Origin: Mixophyes australis
Lineage: Eukaryota; Chordata; Amphibia; Anura; Limnodynastidae
NCBI GenBank assembly: GCA_036250195.1
Contig: JAVHZZ010000064.1
Coordinates: 248,001 to 312,000 of the forward strand
Length of the DNA: 64,000 bases
Reading direction: 5' to 3'
Under the pieces are notes generated by a model. The model was not told the DNA's origin and ran no database searches. It saw only the letters and a list, made by a program, of their open reading frames with translations. Below are positions 45,641 through 60,270 of this stretch, piece by piece. Each line of letters begins with the position of its first letter. Position 1 is the first letter of the stretch. Made by a program: the position numbers and the translations under genes.

Positions 45641-47108
45641 ATGAATTGAATCATGAATCATGAATCATGAATCATGAATCGAATCATGAATCATGAATCA
45701 TGAATCATGAATTGAATCATGAATCATGAATTGAATCATGAATCTTGAATCATGAATTGAATCATGAATCATAAATTATGAATTGAATCATGAATCATGA
45801 ATCATGAATTATGAATTGAATCATGAATCATGAATCATGAATCATGAATCATGAATTGAATCATGAATTATGAATCATGAATCATTAATTGAATCATGAA
45901 TCATGAATCATGAATCGAATCATGAATCATGAATTGAATCATGAATCATGAATTGAATCATGAATCATGAATCATGAATCTAATCATGAATCATGAATCA
46001 TGAATCATGAATTGAATAATGAATCATGAATCATGAATTGAATCATAAATCATGAATCTTGAATCATGAATTGAATCATGAATCATGAATTGAATCATGA
46101 ATCATGAATTAGGAATCATGAATTGAATCATGAATCATGAATTGAATCATGAATCATGAATCATGAATCATGAATCATGAATTGAATCATGAATCATGAA
46201 TCATGAATTAAATCATGAATCATGAATTGAATCATGAATCATGAATTGAATCATGAATTGAATCATGAATCATGAATTAAATCATGAATCATGAATCATG
46301 AATTGAATCATGAATCATGAATCAAATCATGAATCATGAATTGAATCATGAATAATGAATCATGAATTAAATCATGAATCATGAATCATGAATTGAATCA
46401 TGAATCATGAATCAAATCATGAATCATGAATTGAATCATGAATCGAATCATGAATCATGAATCATGAATTGAATCATAATTCATGAATTGAATCATGAAT
46501 TGAATCATGAATCATGAATCATGAATCGAATCATGAATCATGAATTGAATCATAAATCATGAATCATGAATTGAATCATGAATTGAATCATGATTCATGA
46601 ATCATTAATTGAATCATGATTTGAATCATAAATCATGAATCATGAATCATGAATTGAATCATGAATCATGAATTGAATCATGAATTGAATCATTAATCAT
46701 TAATCATGAATTGAATCATGAATCATGAATCATGAATCATAAATCATAAATTGAATCATGAATCATGAATCATGAATTGAATCATGAATCATGAATCGAA
46801 TCATGAATCATGAATTGAATCATGAATCAAATCATGAATCATGAATCATGAATTGAATCATGAATCATGAATTGAATCATGAATCATGAATTGAATCATG
46901 AATCATGAATCATGAATTGAATCATGAATCATGAATCATGAATTATATCATGAATCATGAATCATGAATCATGAATCATGAATTATATCATGAATCATGA
47001 ATCATGAATCAAGAATCATGAATCGAATCATGAATCATGAATTGAATCATGAATTATGAATCATGAATTGAATCATGAATCATGAATCATGAATCATGAA
47101 TTGAATCA
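45641..47108 (+). repeat. A2-like segment with a doubled TATATC unit
   Basis: After C and CCTG-tail material, an E-type section whose GGATTCG is lost (TTAGGAATC near 46110 remains) leads to the palindrome at 46590-46605. GAATTATATC occurs twice, 40 bp apart, near 46942 and 46982. Palindrome to the first TATATC is 356 bp, equal to the copy at 43.9 kb and 14 bp (two 7-mers) more than the TGTC copies. Confidence 0.75.
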
Positions 47109-48621
47109 TGAATCATGAATTGAATCATGAATCATGAATCATGAATCATGAATCGAATCATGAATCATGAATTGAATCATGAATCATGAATTGAATCATG
47201 AATCATGAATTGAATGCTGAATTGAATCATGAATTGAATCATGAATTAAATCATGAATCATGAATAATAAATTGAATCATGAATCATGAATTGAATCATG
47301 AATTGAATCATGAATCATGAATCATGAATTGAATCATGAATCATGAATCATGAATTGAATCATGAATCATGAATCATGAAATGAAACATGAATCATGAAT
47401 CATGAATTGAATCATGAATCATGAATTAAATCATGATTAATGAATCATGAATCGAATAATGAATCATGAAACAGGAAGTAAATCATGAATCATGAATTGA
47501 ATCATGAATCATGGATTGAATCATTAATCATGAATTATGAATCATGAATTGAATCATGAATCATGAATCATGAATCATGAATTGAATCATAAATCATGAA
47601 TTGAATCATGAATCATGAATCATGAATCGAATCATGAATCAAGAATCTTGAATCAAATCATGAATCATGAATCATGAATCATGAATCATGAATCATGAAT
47701 TGAATCATGAATCATGAATCATGAATCATGAATTGAATCATGAATCATGAATCATGAATTAAATCTAGAATCATAAATTGAATCATGAATTGAATCATGA
47801 ATCATGAATCATGAATCATAAATTGAATCATGAATCATGATTCATGATTTGAATCATGAATTGAATCATCAATCATGAATCATGATTTGAATCATAATTC
47901 ATGAATCATGAATCATCAATCATGAATCATGAATCATGAATCATGAATTGAATCATGAATCATGAATCGAATCATGAATCATGAACTGAATCATGAATCA
48001 TGAATCATGAATTGAATCATGAATCATGAATTGAATCATGATTCATGAATTGAATCATGAATCATGAATCATTAATTGAATCATGAATTGAATCATAAAT
48101 CATGAATCATGAACCATAAATTGAATAATGAATCATGAATCATGAATTGAATCATGAATTGAATCATGAATCATGAATCATGAATTGAATCATGAATCAT
48201 GAATTGAATCATGAATCATGAATTGAATAATGAATCATGAATTGAATCATGAATCGAATCATGAATCATGAATTGAATCATGAATTGAATCATGAATCAT
48301 GAATCAAATCATGAATATTGAATCATGAATTGAATCATGAATCATGAATCATGATTTGAATCATGAATCATGAGTCAAGAATCATGAATCGAATCATGAA
48401 TCATGAATTGAATCATGAATTATGAATCATGAATTATGAATTGAATCATGAATCAGGAATCATGAATCATGAATCATGAATTGAATCATGAATCATGAAT
48501 CAAAAATCATGAATCGAATCATGAATCATGAATTGAATCATGAATCATGAATCATGAATCGTGAATCGAATCATGAATCATGAATCATGAATTGAATCAT
48601 GAATCATGAATCATGAATCAT
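47109..48621 (+). repeat. 1472-bp higher-order tandem pair, copy 1
   Basis: GCTG 47216, ACAGGAAGTAAATC 47471, GAACCATAAATTGAATAATG 48111, TGAGTCA 48371, GTGAATCG 48561. Each landmark recurs exactly 1472 bp downstream, so I find no net length difference anywhere in the compared interval. The AGGAAGTAAATC variant is found only in these two copies. The block joins an A2-type head to C-type sequence. Confidence 0.9.
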
Positions 48622-50093
48622 GAATCGAATCATGAATCATGAATTGAATCATGAATCATGAATTGAATCATGAATCATGAATTGAATGCTGAATTGAATC
48701 ATGAATTGAATCATGAATTAAATCATGAATCATGAATAATAAATTGAATCATGAATCATGAATTGAATCATGAATTGAATCATGAATCATGAATCATGAA
48801 TTGAATCATGAATCATGAATCATGAATTGAATCATGAATCATGAATCATGAAATGAAACATGAATCATGAATCATGAATTGAATCATGAATCATGAATTA
48901 AATCATGATTAATGAATCATGAATCGAATAATGAATCATGAAACAGGAAGTAAATCATGAATCATGAATTGAATCATGAATCATGGATTGAATCATTAAT
49001 CATGAATTATGAATCATGAATTGAATCATGAATCATGAATCATGAATCATGAATTGAATCATAAATCATGAATTGAATCATGAATCATGAATCATGAATC
49101 GAATCATGAATCAAGAATCTTGAATCAAATCATGAATCATGAATCATGAATCATGAATCATGAATCATGAATTGAATCATGAATCATGAATCATGAATCA
49201 TGAATTGAATCATGAATCATGAATCATGAATTAAATCTAGAATCATAAATTGAATCATGAATTGAATCATGAATCATGAATCATGAATCATAAATTGAAT
49301 CATGAATCATGATTCATGATTTGAATCATGAATTGAATCATCAATCATGAATCATGATTTGAATCATAATTCATGAATCATGAATCATCAATCATGAATC
49401 ATGAATCATGAATCATGAATTGAATCATGAATCATGAATCGAATCATGAATCATGAACTGAATCATGAATCATGAATCATGAATTGAATCATGAATCATG
49501 AATTGAATCATGATTCATGAATTGAATCATGAATCATGAATCATTAATTGAATCATGAATTGAATCATAAATCATGAATCATGAACCATAAATTGAATAA
49601 TGAATCATGAATCATGAATTGAATCATGAATTGAATCATGAATCATGAATCATGAATTGAATCATGAATCATGAATTGAATCATGAATCATGAATTGAAT
49701 AATGAATCATGAATTGAATCATGAATCGAATCATGAATCATGAATTGAATCATGAATTGAATCATGAATCATGAATCAAATCATGAATATTGAATCATGA
49801 ATTGAATCATGAATCATGAATCATGATTTGAATCATGAATCATGAGTCAAGAATCATGAATCGAATCATGAATCATGAATTGAATCATGAATTATGAATC
49901 ATGAATTATGAATTGAATCATGAATCAGGAATCATGAATCATGAATCATGAATTGAATCATGAATCATGAATCAAAAATCATGAATCGAATCATGAATCA
50001 TGAATTGAATCATGAATCATGAATCATGAATCGTGAATCGAATCATGAATCATGAATCATGAATTGAATCATGAATCATGAATCATGAATCAT
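48581..50093 (+). repeat. 1472-bp higher-order tandem pair, copy 2
   Basis: GCTG 48688, ACAGGAAGTAAATC 48943, GAACCATAAATTG 49583, TGAGTCA 49843, GTGAATCG 50033. It is colinear with copy 1 to about 50093, where copy 1 continues into GAATCGAATC and this copy into CATAAATTGAATC. About 40 bp at the junction belong to both copies, as expected for an unequal-exchange product. Confidence 0.9.
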
Positions 50094-53000
50094 AAATTGA
50101 ATCATGAATCATGAATCATGAATTGAATCATGAATCATGAATCATGAATTGAATCATGAATCATGAATCATGAATTGAATCATGAATCATGAATCATGAA
50201 TTGAATTATGAATCATGAATCATGAATCATGACACAAATAATGAATCATGAATCATAAATAAAATCATGAATCATAAATTGAATCAGGATTCGAATCATG
50301 AATTGAATCTTGAATCATGAATTGAATTATGAATCATGAATCTTGAATCATGAATCATGAATTGAATCATGAATCATGAATTATCAATCATGAATTGAAT
50401 CATGAATCATGAATTGAATCATGAATCATGAATTATGAATCATGAATTGAATCATGAATCATGAATTGAATCATGAATCATGAATCGAATCATGAATCAT
50501 GAATTGAATCATGAATCATGAATTGAATCATGAATCATGAATCATGGATTGAATCATGAATCATGAATCATGAAATGAATCACGAATCATGAATCATGAA
50601 TCGAATCATGAATCATGAATTGAATCATGAATCATGAATCATGGATTGAATCATGAATCATGAATCATGAAATGAATCACGAATCATGAATCATGAATCG
50701 AATCATGAATCATGAATTGAATCATGAATCATGAATCGAATCATGAATCATGAATCATGAATTGAATCATGAATCATGAATCATGAATTGAATCATAAAT
50801 CATGAATCGAATCATGAATCATGAATCATGAATTGAATCATGAATCATGAATCATGAATTGAATCATGAATCATGAATCATGAATTGAATCATGAATCAT
50901 GAATCGAATCATAAATCATGAATCATGAATGAATCATGAATCATGAATCGAATCATGAATCATGAGGTGAATCATGAATCGAAACATGAATTATGAATTG
51001 AATAATGAATCATGAATCGAATCATGAATCTTGAATCATGAATTGAATCATGAATCATGAATCATGAATCATGAATAATGAATTGAATCATGAATCATGT
51101 TTCATGAATAGAATCATGAATTGAATCATGAATTATAAATTAAATCATGAATCATGAATCATGAATTGAATCATGAATTGAATCATGAATCATGAATCAT
51201 GAATTGAATCATGAATCATGAATCATGAATCGAATCATGAATCATGAAATGAATCATGAATCATGAAATGAATCATGAATCATGAATTGAATCATGAATC
51301 ATGAATTGAATCATGAATCATGAATCATGAATTGAATCATGAATTGAATCATAAATCATGAATCATGAATCATGAATTGAATCATGAATTTAATCATGAA
51401 TCATGAATCATAAATTGAACCATGAATCATGAATCATGAATTGAATCATGAATCATGATTCATGAATAGAATCATGAATTGAATCATGAATTATAAATTA
51501 AATCATGAATCATGAATCATGAATTGAATCATGAATTGAATCATGAATCATGAATTGAATCATAATTCATGAATCATGAATCATGAATTGAATCATGAAT
51601 CATGAATCATGAATCATGAATTGAATCATGAATCATGAATCATGAATCGAATCATGAATCATGAATCGAATCATGAATCATGAATTGAATCATGAATCAT
51701 GAATCATGAATTGAATCATGAATCATGAATCATGAATTGAATCATGAATCATGAATCGAATCATAAATCATGAATCATGAATCATGAATGAATCATGAAT
51801 CATGAATCGAATCATGAATCATGAATTGAATCATGAATCGAAACATGAATTATGAATTATGAATTGAATAATGAATCATGAATCGAATCATGAATCTTGA
51901 ATAATGAATTGAATCATGAATCATGAATCATGAATCATGAATCATGAATCGAATCATGAATCATGAATCAAGAATCATGAATCGAATCATGAATCATGAA
52001 TCGAATCATGAGTCTTGAATCATGAATTGAATCATGAATCATGAATCATGAATCATGAATCATGAATTATGAATCATGAATCAAGAATCATGAATCGAAT
52101 CATGAATCATGAAATGAATCATGAATCATGAATCATGAATTATGAATTGAATCATGAATCATGAATCATGAATTATGAATTGAATCATGAATCATGAATC
52201 ATGAATCATGAATTATGAATCATGAATTATGAATTGAATCATAAATCATGAATCATGAATCATGAATAATGAATTGAATCATGAATCAAATCATGAATCA
52301 TGAATCAAGAATCTTGAATCGAATCATGAATCATGAAATTAATCATGAATCATCAATCATGAATCATGAACTAAATCCAGAATCATAAATTGAATCATGA
52401 ATTGAATTATAAATCATGAATCATAAATTAAACCATGAATCATGAATTGAATCATGAATCATGAATCATGAATTGAATCATGAATCATGTTTCATGAATA
52501 GAATCATGAATTGAATCATGAATTATAAATTAAATCATGAATCATGAATCATGAATTGAATTATAATTCATTAATCATGAATCATATATTGAATCATGAA
52601 TCATGAATCATGAATCATGAATTGAATCATGAATCATGAATCATGAATCGAATCATGAATCATGAATTGAATCATGAATCATGAATCATGAATTGAATCA
52701 TGAATCATGAATCATGAATCGAATCATGAATCATGAATTGAATCATGAATCATGAATCATGAATCATGAATCATGAATCATGAATTGAATCATGAATTTA
52801 ATCATGAATCATGAATCATAAATTGAACCATGAATCACTAATCATGAATTGAATCATGAATCATGAATCATGAATTGAATCATGAATCATGAATCGAATC
52901 ATGAATCATGAATCATGAATTGAATCATGAATCATGAATCATGAATTGAATCATAAATCATGAATCATGAATCGAATCATGAATCATGAATCATGAATTG

Positions 53001-53113
53001 AATCATGAATCATGAATCATGAATTGAATCATGAATCATGAATCATGAATCATGAATTGAATCATGAATCATGAATCGAATCATAAATCATGAATCATGA
53101 ATCATGAATGAAT
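50094..53113 (+). repeat. C tail followed by B-type blocks
   Basis: E 50286 and TATCAATC near 50381 match the ends of the C repeats at 4.8 and 8.0 kb. A pair of CATGGATTG/GAATCACGAATC units (about 50.55 and 50.64 kb) follows. Then come AGGTGAATC 50965, GTTTCATGAATAG 51099 and 52489, and B landmark 52369. The sequence AAACATGAATTATGAATTG recurs near 51842. These are relatives of the 53-56 kb pair. Confidence 0.72.
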
Positions 53114-54690
53114 CATGAATCATGAATCGAATCATGAATCATGAGGTGAATCATGAATCGAAACATGAATTATGAATTATGAATTGAATAATGAATCATG
53201 AATCGAATCATGAATCTTGAATCATGAATTGAATCATGAATCATGAATCATGAATCATGAATAATGAATTGAATCATGAATCATGTTTCATGAATAGAAT
53301 CATGAATTGAATCATGAATTATAAATTAAATCATGAATCATGAATCATGAATTGAATCATGAATTGAATCATGAATCATGAATCATGAATCATGAATCAT
53401 GAATCGAATCATGAATCATGAAATGAATCATGAATCATGAAATGAATCATGAATCATGAATCATGAATTGAATCTTGAATCATGAATTGAATCATGAATC
53501 ATGAATCATGAATTGAATCATGAATTGAATCATAAATCATGAATCATGAATCATGAATTGAATCATGAATTTAATCATGAATCATGAATCATAAATTGAA
53601 CCATGAATCATGAATCATGAATTGAATCATGAATCATGATTCATGAATAGAATCATGAATTGAATCATGAATTATAAATTAAATCATGAATCATGAATCA
53701 TGAATTGAATCATGAATTGAATCATGAATCATGAATTGAATCATAATTCATGAATCATGAATCATGAATTGAATCATGAATCATGAATCATGAATCATGA
53801 ATTGAATCATGAATCATGAATCATGAATCGAATCATGAATCATGGATTGAATCATGAATCATGAATCATGAAATGAATCACGATTCATGAATCATGAATC
53901 ATGAATCATGAATTGAATCATGAATCATGAATCATGAATTGAATCATGAATCATGAATCATGAATTGAATCATGAATCGAATCATAAATCATGAATCATG
54001 AATCATGAATGAATCATGAATCATGAATCGAATCATGAATCATGAATTGAATCATGAATCGAAACATGAATTATGAATTATGAATTGAATAATGAATCAT
54101 GAATCGAATCATGAATCTTGAATAATGAATTGAATCATGAATCATGAATCATGAATCATGAATCATGAATCATGAATCATGAATCATGAATCGAATCATG
54201 AATCTTGAATCAAGAATCATGAATCGAATCATGAATCATGAATCGAATCATGAGTCTTGAATCATGAATTGAATCATGAATCATGAATCATGAATCATGA
54301 ATTATGAATCATGAATCAAGAATCATGAATCGAATCATGAATCATGAAATGAATCATGAATCATGAATTATGAATTGAATCATGAATCATGAATCATGAA
54401 TCATGAATTGAATCATGAATCATGAATCATGAATCATGAATTATGAATCATGAATTATGAATTGAATCATAAATCATGAATCATGAATCATGAATAATGA
54501 ATTGAATCATGAATCAAATCATGAATCATGAATCAAGAATCTTGAATCGAATCATGAATCATGAAATTAATCATGAATCATCAATCATGAATCATGAACT
54601 AAATCCAGAATCATAAATTGAATCATGAATTGAATTATAAATCATGAATCATAAATTAAACCATGAATCATGAATTGAATCATGAATCAT
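53114..54690 (+). repeat. 1.57-kb higher-order tandem pair, copy 1
   Basis: AGGTGAATC 53144, AAACATG 53161, GTTTCATG 53285, GAATCTTG 53474, AATAGAATC about 53648, CATGGATTG 53844, GAATGAATC 54008, AATAATG 54121, then a run of eight 7-mers (54132-54192), TGAGTCTTG about 54252, and AACTAAATCCAG 54597. All landmarks before the run recur at +1567 bp and all after it at +1560 bp. Confidence 0.92.
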
Positions 54691-56247
54691 GAATCGAATC
54701 ATGAATCATGAGGTGAATCATGAATCGAAACATGAATTATGAATTATGAATTGAATAATGAATCATGAATCGAATCATGAATCTTGAATCATGAATTGAA
54801 TCATGAATCATGAATCATGAATCATGAATAATGAATTGAATCATGAATCATGTTTCATGAATAGAATCATGAATTGAATCATGAATTATAAATTAAATCA
54901 TGAATCATGAATCATGAATTGAATCATGAATTGAATCATGAATCATGAATCATGAATCATGAATCATGAATCGAATCATGAATCATGAAATGAATCATGA
55001 ATCATGAAATGAATCATGAATCATGAATCATGAATTGAATCTTGAATCATGAATTGAATCATGAATCATGAATCATGAATTGAATCATGAATTGAATCAT
55101 AAATCATGAATCATGAATCATGAATTGAATCATGAATTTAATCATGAATCATGAATCATAAATTGAACCATGAATCATGAATCATGAATTGAATCATGAA
55201 TCATGATTCATGAATAGAATCATGAATTGAATCATGAATTATAAATTAAATCATGAATCATGAATCATGAATTGAATCATGAATTGAATCATGAATCATG
55301 AATTGAATCATAATTCATGAATCATGAATCATGAATTGAATCATGAATCATGAATCATGAATCATGAATTGAATCATGAATCATGAATCATGAATCGAAT
55401 CATGAATCATGGATTGAATCATGAATCATGAATCATGAAATGAATCACGATTCATGAATCATGAATCATGAATCATGAATTGAATCATGAATCATGAATC
55501 ATGAATTGAATCATGAATCATGAATCATGAATTGAATCATGAATCGAATCATAAATCATGAATCATGAATCATGAATGAATCATGAATCATGAATCGAAT
55601 CATGAATCATGAATTGAATCATGAATCGAAACATGAATTATGAATTATGAATTGAATAATGAATCATGAATCGAATCATGAATCTTGAATAATGAATTGA
55701 ATCATGAATCATGAATCATGAATCATGAATCATGAATCATGAATCATGAATCGAATCATGAATCTTGAATCAAGAATCATGAATCGAATCATGAATCATG
55801 AATCGAATCATGAGTCTTGAATCATGAATTGAATCATGAATCATGAATCATGAATCATGAATTATGAATCATGAATCAAGAATCATGAATCGAATCATGA
55901 ATCATGAAATGAATCATGAATCATGAATTATGAATTGAATCATGAATCATGAATCATGAATCATGAATTGAATCATGAATCATGAATCATGAATCATGAA
56001 TTATGAATCATGAATTATGAATTGAATCATAAATCATGAATCATGAATCATGAATAATGAATTGAATCATGAATCAAATCATGAATCATGAATCAAGAAT
56101 CTTGAATCGAATCATGAATCATGAAATTAATCATGAATCATCAATCATGAATCATGAACTAAATCCAGAATCATAAATTGAATCATGAATTGAATTATAA
56201 ATCATGAATCATAAATTAAACCATGAATCATGAATTGAATCATGAAT
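54691..56247 (+). repeat. 1.56-kb higher-order tandem pair, copy 2
   Basis: AGGTGAATC 54711, AAACATG 54728, GTTTCATG 54852, GAATCTTG 55041, CATGGATTG 55411, GAATGAATC 55575, AATAATG 55688, a run of seven 7-mers (55699-55752), AACTAAATCCAG 56157. The only length difference from copy 1 that I find is one 7-mer in that run. Divergence begins at about 56247, where copy 1 enters the next AGGTG unit and this copy runs on to GTTTCATG at 56277. Confidence 0.92.
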
Positions 56248-58002
56248 CATGAATCATGAATTGAATCATGAATCATGTTTCATGAATAGAATCATGAATT
56301 GAATCATGAATTATAAATTAAATCATGAATCATGAATCATGAATTGAATTATAATTCATTAATCATGAATTATATATTGAATCATGAATCATGAATCATG
56401 AATCATGAATTGAATCATGAATCATGAATCGAATCATGAATCATGAATTGAATCATGAATCATGAATCATGAATTGAATCATGAATCATGAATCATGAAT
56501 CGAATCATGAATCATGAATTGAATCATGAATCATGAATCATGAATCATGAATCATGAATTGAATCATGAATTTAATCATGAATCATGAATCATAAATTGA
56601 ACCATGAATCACTAATCATGAATTGAATCATGAATCATGATTCATGAATAGAATCATGAATTGAATCATGAATTATAAATTAAATCATGAATCATGAATC
56701 ATGAATTGAATCATGAATTGAATCATGAATCATGAATCATGAATTGAATCATAATTCATGAATCATGAATCATGAATTGAATCATGAATCATGATTCATG
56801 AATAGAATCATGAATTGAATCATGAATTATAAATTAAATCATGAATCATGAATCATGAATTGAATCATGAATTGAATCATGAATCATAAATCATAAATTG
56901 AATCATGAATCATGAATCGAATCATGAATCATGAATTGAATCATGAATCATGAATTGAATCATGAATCATGAATTGAATCATGAATCATGAATCATGAAT
57001 TGAATCATGAATCAAGAATCATGAATCAAATCATGAATCATGAATCGAATCATGAATCTTGAATCATGAATTGAATCATGAATCATGAATCATGAATCAT
57101 GAATTATGAATCATGCATCAAGAATCATGAATCGAATCATGAATCATGAAATGAATCATGAATCATGAATTATGAATTGAATCATGAATCATGAATCATG
57201 AATTATGAATTGAATCATGAATCATGAATCATGAATCATGAATCATGAATCATGAATCATGAATAATGAATTGAATCATGAACCATGAATCGAATCATGA
57301 ATCATGAATCAAGAATCTTGAATTGAATCATGAATCATGAAATGAATCATGAATCATCAATCATGAATCATGAACTAAATCCAGAATCATGAATCATGAA
57401 TCATGAATTGAATCATGAATCATGAATCATGAATTGATTCATGAATCATGTTTCATGAATAGAATCATGAATTGAATCATGAATTATAAATTAAATCATG
57501 AATTATGAATCATGAATTGAATCATGAATTGAATCATGAATCATAAATCATGAATTGAATCATAATTCATTAATCATGAATCATGAATTGAATCATGAAT
57601 CATGAATCATGAATCATGAATCATGAATTGAATCATGAATCATGAATCGAATCATGAATCATGAATTGAATCATGAATCATGAATCATGAATTGAATCAT
57701 GAATCATGAATCATTAATTGAATCATGAATTGAATCATAAATCATGAATCATGAATTGAATCATAATTCATGAATCATGAATCATGAATCATAAATTGAA
57801 TCATGAATCATGAATTGAATGATGAATTGAACGATGAATTGAATCATGAATCATGAATCATGAATTGAATCATGAATCATGAATCATGAATTGAATCATG
57901 AATCATGAATCGAATCATGAATCATGAATTGAATCATGAATCGAATCATGAATCATGAATCATGAAGTGAATCATGAATCATGAATCGAATCATGAATCT
58001 TG
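56248..58002 (+). repeat. B/D tail segment
   Basis: GTTTCATG 56277 and 57450, a doubled GATTCATGAATAGAATC section (about 56.64 and 56.79 kb), B landmark 57373, and a stretch near 57.8 kb with GAATGATGAATTGAACGATG unlike its neighbours. Ordinary satellite words fill the rest. Confidence 0.7.
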
Positions 58003-60270
58003 AATCAAGAATTGAATAATGAATCATTAATCATGAATCATGAATGGAATCATGAATCATGAATGGAATCATGAATCATGAATCGAATCATGAATCATGA
58101 GTCAAGAATCACGAATCGAATCATGAATCATGATTCATGAATTATGAATTGAATCATGAATCATGAATAATGAATCATGAATCATGAATTGCATCATGAA
58201 TCATGAATCGAATCATGAATCATGAATCATGAATTGAATCATGAATCATGAATCATGAATCGAATAATGAATCATGAATTGAATCATGAATCATGAATCA
58301 TGAATTGAATCATGAATCATGAATCATGAATCGAATCATGAATCATGAATCATGAATTGAATCATGAATCATGAATCATGAATTGAATCATGAATCATGA
58401 ATTGAATCATGAATCATGAATCATGAATCATGAATCGAATCATGAATCATGAATCATGAATCATGAATTGAATCATGAATCATGAATCATGAATTGAATA
58501 ATGAATCATGAATCATGAATCATGAATTGAATCATGAATCATGAATCATGAATTGAATAATGAATCATGAATCATGAATCATGAATTGAATCATGAATCA
58601 TAAATTATGAATTGAATCATGAATCATGAATTATGAATTGAATCATGAATCATGAATCATGAATCATGAATTGAATCATGAATCATGAATCATGAATCAT
58701 GAATTGAATAATGAATCATGAATCATGAATCGAATCATGAATCATGAATCAAGAATCATGAAACGAATCATGAATCATGAATTGAATCATGAATCATGAA
58801 TCATGAATTGAATCATGAATCATGAATCATGAATCATGAATCTAATCATGAATCATGAATCATGAATTGAATAATGAATCATGAATCATGAATTGAATCA
58901 TAAATCATGAATCTTGAATCATGAATTGAATCATGAATCATGAATCATGAATTAAATCAGGATTCGAATCATGAATTGAATCATGAATCATGAATTGAAT
59001 CATGAATCATGAATTAGGAATCATGAATTGAATCATGAATCATGAATTGAATCATGAATCATGAATTGAATCATGAATCAGAATCATGAATCAAATCATG
59101 AATCATGAATCATGAATCGAATCATGAATCATGAAATAAATCATGAATCATGAATTGAATCATGAATCATGAATTGAATCATGAATTGAATCATGAATCA
59201 TGAATTAAATCATGAATCATGAATCATGAATTGAATCATGAATCATGAATCGAATCATGAATCATGAATTTAATCATGAATCATGAATCATGAATTAAAT
59301 CATGAATCATGAATTGAATCATGAATCGAATCATGAATCATGAATTGAATCATGAATCGAATCATGAATCATGAATCATGAATTGAATCATGAATCATGA
59401 ATTGAATCATGAATCATGAATTGAATCATGAATCATGAATCAAATCATGAATCTTGAATCATGAATTGAATAATAAATCATGAATCATGAATCATGAATT
59501 GAATCATGAATCATGAATCATGAATTGAATCATGAATCATGAATCATGAATCATGAATTATGAATCATGAATTATAAATTGAATCATGAATCATGAATCA
59601 TGAATCATGAATCATGAATCATGAATTGAATCATGAATCATGAATCATGAATTGAATCATGAATCATGATTCATGAATAGAATCATGAATTGAATCATGA
59701 ATTATAAATTAAATCATGAATCATGAATCATCAATTAAATCATGAATCATGAATCATGAATTGAATCATGAATCATGATTCATGAATAGAATCATGAATT
59801 GAATCATGAATTATAAATTAAATCATGAATCATGAATCATGAATTAAATCATGAATTGAATCATGAATCATGAATCATGAATTGAATCATGAATCATGAA
59901 TTGAATCATGCATCATGAATCATTAATTGAATCATGAATTGAATCATAAATCATGAATCATGAATCATAAATTGAATCAGGAATCATGAATTAAATCATG
60001 AATTGAATCATGAATCATGAATCATGAATTGAATCATGAATCATGAATCATGAATCATGAATCATAAATTGAATCATGAATCATGAATCATGAATTGAAT
60101 CATGAATTGAATCATGAATCATGAATCATGAATTGAATCATGAATCATGAATCATGAATTGAATCATGAATCATGAATAGAATCATGAATCATGAATTGA
60201 ATCATGAATCGAATCATGAATCATGAATCATGAATTGAATCATGAATCATGAATCAAATCATGAATCTTG
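58003..60270 (+). repeat. F-E higher-order block, copy 3
   Basis: AATCAAGAAT 58003, TGAGTCA 58098, CACGAATCG 58110, AAACGAATC near 58750, E 58959. It has the same head as the super-repeats at 30.1 and 35.9 kb, but A1 and A2 do not follow. Instead a section with doubled GATTCATGAATAGAATC (about 59.67 and 59.78 kb) and a worn D landmark (CAGGAATCATG, near 59979) leads to the next F. Confidence 0.78.

Larger units (their letters stand above)
1659..46605. repeat. 16-bp perfect palindrome ATGATTCATGAATCAT, 17 dispersed copies
   Basis: Copies start at 1659, 10785, 12159, 13703, 15233, 17349, 18848, 19419, 20970, 23098, 31469, 33552, 37364, 39890, 42296, 43918 and 46590. It is formed where one GAATCAT has become GATTCAT next to a normal unit. 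In most copies it is followed by TAATTGAATCATGATTTG, so it is inherited as part of the A block. It can in principle form a cruciform or bind a dimeric protein; nothing in the sequence shows that it does. It is the core landmark of the A1 and A2 families. Confidence 0.9.

Noticed and set aside
3030..54540. CAAGAATCTTG inverted repeats as terminators
   Set aside because: Arms are about six bases, there is no T-run or neighbouring gene, and the unit is one point-variant module copied with its block.
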